A stretch of 9,976 nucleotides of DNA from Candidatus Bathyarchaeota archaeon (GTDB taxonomy: Archaea > Thermoproteota > Bathyarchaeia > Bathyarchaeales > Bathycorpusculaceae). A model generated the notes under the pieces. It saw only the letters and a program-made list of their open reading frames with translations. It ran no database searches and was not told the DNA's origin. The stretch is from assembly GCA_030626685.1 (NCBI GenBank), contig DAOUTL010000037.1:1-9976 (forward strand), read 5' to 3'. Made by a program: the position numbers and the translations under genes. Numbering within the stretch: the first letter of the stretch is position 1; every line of letters begins with the position of its first letter. Below are positions 6,204 to 9,976 of this stretch, in pieces.

Positions 6204-6866
6204 TTAGGATGTTTCCGTGGGGGCTTTCTCACCTAACTGTACTGAGGGGATTCCTGCTGGCAGTTCTGGGAATTTCTCTTTGATTCTTTGTTCTGCAACA
6301 GCTGAGGCTTCTGTAAGAATTTTCTGGGCGTCCTCATTAGCGGTTTCAAAGTTTATCGTCGTTCCTGTGCTTTGTCCAGCCTCAACTATTATTCCGCCTA
6401 ATAGGTTGCCTATCTGCCCCAACTCCCTGTCCGCTTCCGGGAAAACTTTTGCCATTCCTGTCTTGACATTTCTCAACACGCCTATCGCTGGTCCAAGCGT
6501 TGAAACTACGTCTCCAAGTTCTGATACTGTTCGTAATCTTAACACAATTTGCTCAAGAGCCAGTCTAGCATGCATAATCATTTTTTCCATCTTTCGTATT
6601 TCAGCCAACTCATTGGCGAAGACGTTTGCCCTTGCCATATCATGCTTTGTGTAAGCATCCACGATTCTCGCGAATATAGATTTGTCTCTTTGGCTGAATC
6701 TTTCACCTGCTTGATCCAGCTTTTGTACTTGCAGTTCTATGCGTCTGACAGCCATGTCAAGTCTTGGCTTTAAGGGACCTGGCGGTCTCACAGCTTCTTT
6801 GACGCGTTCTGTAAATGGTTGCTCATCGCGTTTCTCTTCCCATTTTTTAGCAAATCTTTCCGACAA
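6204..6866 (-). CDS. ESCRT-III (CdvB-family) protein without winged helix
   Basis: 220 residues from TTG 6866. Residues ~29-165 are the Snf7/ESCRT-III core, starting with a basic helix 1 (PGPLKPRLDMAVRRIELQ) suited to membrane binding, then the helical hairpin (ANELAEIRKMEKMIMHARLA). Residues 190-208 hold AEQRIKEKFPELPAG, a MIM2-like segment for the CdvC MIT domain, closely matching EQRIVEKLPEPPA in CdvB. The protein ends soon after, so unlike CdvB it has no winged helix and should not bind CdvA directly; it resembles the CdvB1/CdvB2 paralogues of Sulfolobales. The frame can be read from a GTG at 6887, but GGAGGT (6878-6873) lies inside that stretch, 6 nt before the TTG at 6866, so the TTG is the start. 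It is the first gene of the operon, 25 nt before cdvA. Confidence 0.93.
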   Translation of the reverse strand: MSERFAKKWEEKRDEQPFTERVKEAVRPPGPLKPRLDMAVRRIELQVQKLDQAGERFSQRDKSIFARIVDAYTKHDMARANVFANELAEIRKMEKMIMHARLALEQIVLRLRTVSELGDVVSTLGPAIGVLRNVKTGMAKVFPEADRELGQIGNLLGGIIVEAGQSTGTTINFETANEDAQKILTEASAVAEQRIKEKFPELPAGIPSVQLGEKAPTETS

Positions 6867-6872
6867 ATTAAT

Positions 6873-6878
6873 ACCTCC
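6873..6878 (-). promoter_or_regulatory. Shine-Dalgarno sequence of the leading ESCRT-III gene
   Basis: GGAGGT read on the minus strand, with 6 nt to the TTG at 6866. It sits within the codons that a GTG start at 6887 would use, which rules that start out. Confidence 0.8.
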
Positions 6879-6903
6879 AAAGATCACAGTGCGTTTAGCA
6901 AAT

Positions 6904-6913
6904 CTTATACATT
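6904..6913 (-). promoter_or_regulatory. TATA-like box of the Cdv operon
   Basis: AATGTATAAG on the minus strand. An archaeal start about 25 nt downstream would fall near 6883, giving a short leader that holds the GGAGGT SD and the TTG at 6866. The gap 6888-7082 has further AT-rich stretches (for example around 6945-6955) and a second, plus-strand TATA-like run near 7030-7040 (AAAATATGTAA). Pattern-based only. Confidence 0.45.
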
Positions 6914-7082
6914 GTTAATATGCTAGAAACATTTACGTATATACATAGCACTATATGACCGTTCGAAAACTGTTTTGAGCTTTAATTTTCCAATGAAAAG
7001 AAGTATTTACTGCTTTCACCGTATTAGACAAAAATATGTAAGTTAAACTAAAAAGAGGCTTAGAAATCAAGTGTAAGCAAGG

Positions 7083-7310
7083 GTGAAAAATTTGGGTGAA
7101 AGATTAAAGGTTTTCGTGCTAATAGCGCTCTTAGGATTCATGGCTGGAGTCATAGCAGAGCTAACAGCGGAATACGTTACCCCAATACTTCTGGAAATAC
7201 TGCCAGCATTCTTTAGTATGAGATATGTTCTGTCAGGACTTACTGGAGCATGTCTGACACTAGTCTTAGTAAGCATATGGGCGTACATCACAGGACCATC
7301 AGAACCATAG
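7083..7310 (+). CDS. Small membrane protein with two predicted helices
   Basis: 75 residues from GTG 7083, or 72 from TTG 7092. The TTG is attractive because GGTGA (7082-7086) lies 5 nt before it, whereas the GTG has no SD of its own. Two hydrophobic segments are visible: ~9-27 (LKVFVLIALLGFMAGVIAE) and ~48-69 (YVLSGLTGACLTLVLVSIWAY). They are joined by a loop with acidic and proline residues (TAEYVTPILLEILPAFFSMR). The short tail is GPSEP. It is transcribed divergently from the Cdv operon across a ~190 bp gap. I recognise no family; a small integral membrane protein of unknown role is the safest call. Confidence 0.6.
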   Translation: MKNLGERLKVFVLIALLGFMAGVIAELTAEYVTPILLEILPAFFSMRYVLSGLTGACLTLVLVSIWAYITGPSEP

Positions 7311-7517
7311 CAAACCTCCATTCACATATCTTTATTTCACGTATTCCTAGCTGAAATTCTATAAGTTAAAAGGAAGTTTTGGACTCAGTATCGAAAAATC
7401 AATCATCCACTTTTGGTCATCGTACCTCGATTACCTCATCGTCCAAAATATAAGATGCTAATGGAATTATTTATGTTTTGAAGAAAACTAGAGAGGATAG
7501 TATAGGAGAGATAGTGA
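7311..7517. other. AT-rich gap with a small inverted repeat and a TATA-like box
   Basis: No coding frame is visible. TTTTGGAC (7377-7384) and GTCCAAAA (7441-7448) are perfect inverted arms enclosing 56 nt. AATTATTTATG (7465-7475) is a TATA-like run about 45 nt before the ATG at 7518, and AGGAG (7504-7508) is the SD 9 nt before that ATG. The arms may mark the 3' end of the small membrane-protein transcript or an operator; neither can be shown from sequence alone. Confidence 0.35.
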
Positions 7518-8033
7518 ATGTGCGGTATCTTCGGTTTCACATTAATGAAGCCCATACCTCTGGTCAAAGTCTTTAAAGTTCTCGAGAAATTGGAGGTTCA
7601 CCAATATGTAAGGGAGCCAAAGCCTCTTGGCGGTTATGGTGCAGGTATAGCCATCCTTAAAAGTGATAGAAATATCGTGTTGAAGAAAGTTGGAAAAGTT
7701 GATGGCTCCCCAGCAAGGTACTTGTCTAAGATTGTTGATGTTGCTGAGGCTTCTGTTTTAGTTGGACATGTGCGGATGCCCAGCCCATGGTTTATGAAAA
7801 CTGCAAGTTTTAAGGAAACTGCTCAACCATACGTAGCATGCTGCCATCCGGACTTGAAAGTGGTTTCAGTGCATAATGGCAATTTTGTGAATTATAAGGG
7901 GGCAAGAGAAAAATTAAGTAAGGTGCACACCTTTGAGTCGGAGAAAATAGAGCTAATTGATTCTGAAGTTATTCCACATTTCTTTGAAGAATTGCTGAAG
8001 GAAAAAGCTGAAACTGATGATTTTTTGTTCTAG
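7518..8033 (+). CDS. Class-II glutamine amidotransferase-like protein (3' end frameshifted)
   Basis: 171 residues up to the first stop. It begins MCGIFGF, so after loss of Met the Cys becomes the N-terminal nucleophile of class-II (Ntn) glutamine amidotransferases such as PurF, GlmS and GltB. Also present are a GYGAGIAIL strand (~39-47), GHVRMPSP (~83-90) at the place of the GHTR glutamine-binding loop, and HNGNFVNY (~120-127) matching the HNG-x-x-x-NY block. These parts release ammonia from glutamine; no synthetase partner domain follows. The frame ends at TAG 8033, just after a six-T run (8021-8026). Deleting one T would join it to an in-frame continuation to 8157. AGGAG lies 9 nt before the ATG. 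It stands alone in its orientation between the small membrane protein and the permease. It is an N-terminal fragment of a broken gene, or a sequencing error split it. Confidence 0.75.
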   Translation: MCGIFGFTLMKPIPLVKVFKVLEKLEVHQYVREPKPLGGYGAGIAILKSDRNIVLKKVGKVDGSPARYLSKIVDVAEASVLVGHVRMPSPWFMKTASFKETAQPYVACCHPDLKVVSVHNGNFVNYKGAREKLSKVHTFESEKIELIDSEVIPHFFEELLKEKAETDDFLF

Positions 8034-8157
8034 AAAGGAACCGCTGACGGAAGAGTTTGGCAGTATACTTGCCCAAGGCAAATTTAGAGAGAAAGTTTCG
8101 ATTTCATACCGGGAAGATGTAAGTTTGAAGCTTTCTTTTCCGCTGGCTTTTAGGTAA
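8024..8157 (+). pseudogene. C-terminal remnant of the amidotransferase gene in the shifted frame
   Basis: Read from within the T run in the next frame, the sequence gives CSRKEPLTEEFGSILAQG followed by KFREKVSISYREDVSLKL and ends SFPLAFR at TAA 8155-8157. This is protein-like, has no start codon or SD of its own, and directly continues the interrupted amidotransferase. Restoring the frame by one T gives about 212 residues. From memory of related archaeal proteins a further ~60 residues would normally lie before the CSRKEPL block, so an internal deletion is also possible; that part is inference. Confidence 0.5.
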
Positions 8158-8235
8158 AAGGTTTCTCGTTCAAATAGCCAGATATGTTAAAGCTTTAATA
8201 ATTGAATACCTTTTAGAACAGATTCTTTAACCGGC

Positions 8236-9072
8236 ATGGATAGAGAAAAGGTTTCGTTAAAAATATGGCTTTGGTGCAACAGAATGATGGAAATTTTGTT
8301 ACCATTATTGGGATTTCTGATTGGAACGGTTGCTTCGATGGTTGGTATTGGAGGCGGCGTCTTCATAGTGCCTTTACTAACCTTATTATATGATTTTTCT
8401 CCCGCTCAAGCCGCTGGAACCAGTCTAACAACGATCATCTTCACTTCGTTAGCGTCAACTGCAAATTATGCGAGGCAAAAGCGAATATACTACAAGACTG
8501 GCTTAATCTTAGCGACAGCAACGGTTCCAGGGGCTTTCCTAGGCGCATACTTAACCTCAATCATAGAAGCCCGACTTTTGGGTTTGATTTTTGGAGTCTT
8601 CCTATTTTTTGTTGCTTTGCGCATGACCCTTAAATTGAATTTTTCTAGAACAAAACAATCTGCACTTGTAGATTCCGAGAGTTCATTGTTCGAATCTAGA
8701 AATAAAATTTTGCTGGGCGTAGTGTTAAGTTTTTTCGGGGGAATTTCATCTGGTTTATTAGGCATTGGCGGAGGCTCAGTTATGGTGCCGATAATGGTGC
8801 TGGCTATGAACATACCGATGCACATTACGGCGGCGACTTCCATGTTCACGATGATCTTCACTTCAACATCCGGCGTGATAAAACACTTCTCACTGGACAA
8901 CATAAATTTCAAATTTGCGTTACTACTAGTTTTAGGAACAGTTTTCGGTGCTCAACTGGGAGCTTACGCATCTAAAAGGATTTCTGGCGGAAACCTTCGC
9001 AGAGTATTTGGCATAGTGTTAATTCTCGTCAGCATACGAATGATCATAAAGTATGGGTTAAATTCGTTCTAG
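8236..9072 (+). CDS. TauE/SafE-family membrane permease (sulfite exporter-like)
   Basis: 278 residues from ATG 8236. The protein has two homologous halves. Residues 26-48 read GFLIGTVASMVGIGGG...VPLL and residues 164-189 SFFGGISSGLLGIGGG...VPIM; each is followed by a Thr/Ser-rich helix (AAGTSLTTIIFTSLAS and AATSMFTMIFTSTSG). This internal repeat with GIGGG is the signature of TauE/SafE (DUF81) permeases, with about eight membrane helices. Known members export sulfite, sulfoacetate or related organosulfur anions; the substrate here is unknown. The first 16 residues are polar and may not be translated: a second start at ATG 8284 has GGTG 7 nt before it and begins MMEILLPLLGF, the usual start. 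A TATA-like TTTAATAATTG lies near 8193-8203. The 3' end overlaps the convergent Lrp-like gene by 15 bp. Confidence 0.88.
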   Translation: MDREKVSLKIWLWCNRMMEILLPLLGFLIGTVASMVGIGGGVFIVPLLTLLYDFSPAQAAGTSLTTIIFTSLASTANYARQKRIYYKTGLILATATVPGAFLGAYLTSIIEARLLGLIFGVFLFFVALRMTLKLNFSRTKQSALVDSESSLFESRNKILLGVVLSFFGGISSGLLGIGGGSVMVPIMVLAMNIPMHITAATSMFTMIFTSTSGVIKHFSLDNINFKFALLLVLGTVFGAQLGAYASKRISGGNLRRVFGIVLILVSIRMIIKYGLNSF

Positions 9073-9537
9073 ATTTTTGAAGGAAAAATGCTTAATCATG
9101 TCTGTTTTGAGTGAAACTAAAAAGCTTTCTACTGAAACAACTCTTAAGTCGAGAAAGCTTCTAAGCTCACGGGTAAATGCTGAAAAATCTGTGAAATTTT
9201 TATGAATTGAAACTAGTAAAAGGGTTTTTCCATTAAGACCTTCACCCGAACTTGAGAAGAGTATTTTCGGGTTTTTCGAGACCCATTCATGAATTTCTTT
9301 CACGTGTTCTGATGTTGCGCTTATTGATAGGAAGTTCAGTGCTACGATTTCGAATCCTAGCTTTTCAAGAGCTGGTATTACCGTGTATTCGCGGATGTAT
9401 TCCAACTTTTCAAGGTTTTTTCTCATCCTAGTTATTGTGGGTTGGGATACCCCAACAACTTTTGCGAGTTCTCTGTCGCTTCGCTTAGAATTTTTCATAA
9501 GTTCGTAGAGTAAATCTATCATTTTTTGCTTTGGCAT
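9058..9537 (-). CDS. Lrp/AsnC-family transcriptional regulator
   Basis: 159 residues. Residues 8-50 form the N-terminal helix-turn-helix (KRSDRELAKVVGVSQPTITRMRKNLEK), in which SQPTITRMRK is the recognition helix. A linker leads to an alpha/beta ligand-binding domain (~62-145: FEIVALNFLSI, EHVKEIHEWVS, KTLLLVSIHKNFTDFSAFTREL, VVSVESFLVSL) that resembles the RAM/AsnC domain, though the sequence is divergent there. Such proteins act as dimers or octamers that sense amino acids or other small metabolites. The start is ATG 9537, with a second in-frame ATG five codons on. A TATA-like box at 9561-9574 sits about 25 nt before, so the transcript may be almost leaderless. It converges on, and overlaps, the permease gene and follows the mvhD-like gene. 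Its target is unknown. Confidence 0.82.
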   Translation of the reverse strand: MPKQKMIDLLYELMKNSKRSDRELAKVVGVSQPTITRMRKNLEKLEYIREYTVIPALEKLGFEIVALNFLSISATSEHVKEIHEWVSKNPKILFSSSGEGLNGKTLLLVSIHKNFTDFSAFTRELRSFLDLRVVSVESFLVSLKTDMIKHFSFKNLERI

Positions 9538-9560
9538 AACTTACGAGTACGGCTCCACTC

Positions 9561-9574
9561 TCATAAATTTTATG
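9561..9574 (-). promoter_or_regulatory. TATA-like box of the Lrp-like gene
   Basis: CATAAAATTTATGA read on the minus strand. A start ~25 nt downstream would be near 9542, only a few nt before the ATG at 9537, which suggests a near-leaderless transcript. It lies in the 52 bp gap after the mvhD-like gene, so the regulator probably has its own promoter. Confidence 0.45.
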
Positions 9575-9589
9575 CAAGTAGATGAGTAA

Positions 9590-9976
9590 CTAAATAATCT
9601 TCTTTCTTTTCAGCATGTTTTCTAATATGGGACGCAGTTTCTCGTTTTCGGCTTTGATTTTATCCTTGCCTAAGGCATGCATTTGCTCTGTCATTTCTCT
9701 GACGACTTCTGCAAACTTCACTCCTTCAGCTGCGGAGATATATTCTACACGGAATCTTTCTGGGCTTAATCCAAGCTTATGCAGCATCGGTGCCAAAGCG
9801 TCCATTCTAGCCTTCATTTTCCAGTTTCCACTGATATAGTGGCAGTCGTAGGGAAGATGACACGCACCGACCATAACCATGCTAGCACCAAGTCTGAAAG
9901 CTTCTAGAATGAAGTCTCGGTCAACCCTTCCCGAACACATAACTCGTATAGGTCTTATTGTTGGCGGATATTCAAA
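9590..9976 (-). CDS. mvhD: MvhD-like iron-sulfur subunit of hydrogenase/heterodisulfide reductase (5' part cut by the window edge)
   Basis: The frame is open to the right edge; upstream of the Met at 9940 it continues in frame as FEYPPTIRPIRV, which is MvhD-like, so that Met is internal. About 128 residues are visible and roughly 25-30 N-terminal residues, with the first cysteines, are missing. Visible motifs are MCSGRVD, GACHLPYDCHYISGNWK and EYISAAEGVKFAEVV, all typical of the MvhD family. MvhD carries a [2Fe-2S] cluster and passes electrons between the [NiFe] hydrogenase MvhAG (or a formate dehydrogenase) and HdrA in flavin-based electron bifurcation. The tail (KAENEKLRPILENMLKRKKII) is longer and more charged than usual. 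HdrA or other partners would be expected outside the window on the right. No such partner is visible here. Confidence 0.9.
   Translation of the reverse strand, partial: FEYPPTIRPIRVMCSGRVDRDFILEAFRLGASMVMVGACHLPYDCHYISGNWKMKARMDALAPMLHKLGLSPERFRVEYISAAEGVKFAEVVREMTEQMHALGKDKIKAENEKLRPILENMLKRKKII

Noticed and set aside
6217..6654. Long open frame on the plus strand across the leading ESCRT-III gene
   Set aside because: It is antisense to a clear ESCRT-III coding region, has no SD or promoter, and its translation is low-complexity Ser/Ala/Ile without family features.
8490..8912. Minus-strand frame of 140 residues within the permease gene
   Set aside because: It is antisense to the TauE/SafE-type protein with duplicated GIGGG motifs, and has no start signals.
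1..9976. CRISPR array, insertion sequence or phage gene
   Set aside because: No regularly spaced direct repeats, no transposase-like translation and no phage structural or integrase motif were found in any frame.

Overview
The window looks like a piece of a TACK-superphylum archaeon, most likely a Bathyarchaeia-type lineage. The main evidence is a contiguous cell-division cluster of the Cdv/ESCRT type (two ESCRT-III proteins, CdvA and the Vps4-like ATPase CdvC). Supporting signs are archaeal TATA-like boxes, strong Shine-Dalgarno (SD) sequences, frequent TTG/GTG starts, a MobB-type cofactor protein and an MvhD-type hydrogenase/heterodisulfide-reductase subunit. The phylum assignment is inference; no rRNA or other taxonomic marker is present.

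Layout. Positions 1-1921 (minus) hold two tandem, paralogous nucleotidyltransferase-fold proteins that overlap by 13 bp; the downstream copy runs off the left edge. A short divergent promoter region separates them from a plus-strand operon at 2006-3192: a winged-helix protein, MobB, and a conserved-looking small protein of 50-59 residues. A nested set of inverted repeats (3178-3307) lies between that operon and the convergent end of the Cdv operon.

The Cdv operon runs on the minus strand from 6866 to 3327: an ESCRT-III paralogue without a winged helix, then CdvA (PRC barrel, coiled coil, C-terminal peptide), then CdvB (ESCRT-III core, MIM2-like segment, C-terminal winged helix), then CdvC (MIT domain plus AAA+ ATPase). 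By analogy with Sulfolobales, CdvA would recruit CdvB through its winged helix, the ESCRT-III proteins would polymerise at the division site, and CdvC would remodel the polymer through MIM2-MIT contacts. The oddest point of the window is the CdvA-CdvB junction. The cdvB reading frame extends upstream of its first ATG, without a stop, back to the cdvA stop codon and in the same frame as cdvA. That extension encodes residues that align with the N-terminus of the sister ESCRT-III protein. A perfect SD stands 7 nt before an ATC codon there, and inverted repeats could hide this SD. This suggests non-canonical initiation, readthrough of the cdvA stop, or a base error.

The right third is a mixed region: a small two-helix membrane protein transcribed away from the Cdv operon (7083-7310), a class-II glutamine amidotransferase-like gene broken by a frameshift in a six-T run (7518-8157), a TauE/SafE-type permease (8236-9072), an Lrp/AsnC-type regulator (9058-9537, minus) and the 5'-truncated (by the window edge) mvhD-like gene (9590-9976, minus). 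No tRNA, rRNA, CRISPR array, insertion sequence or replication origin was recognised.
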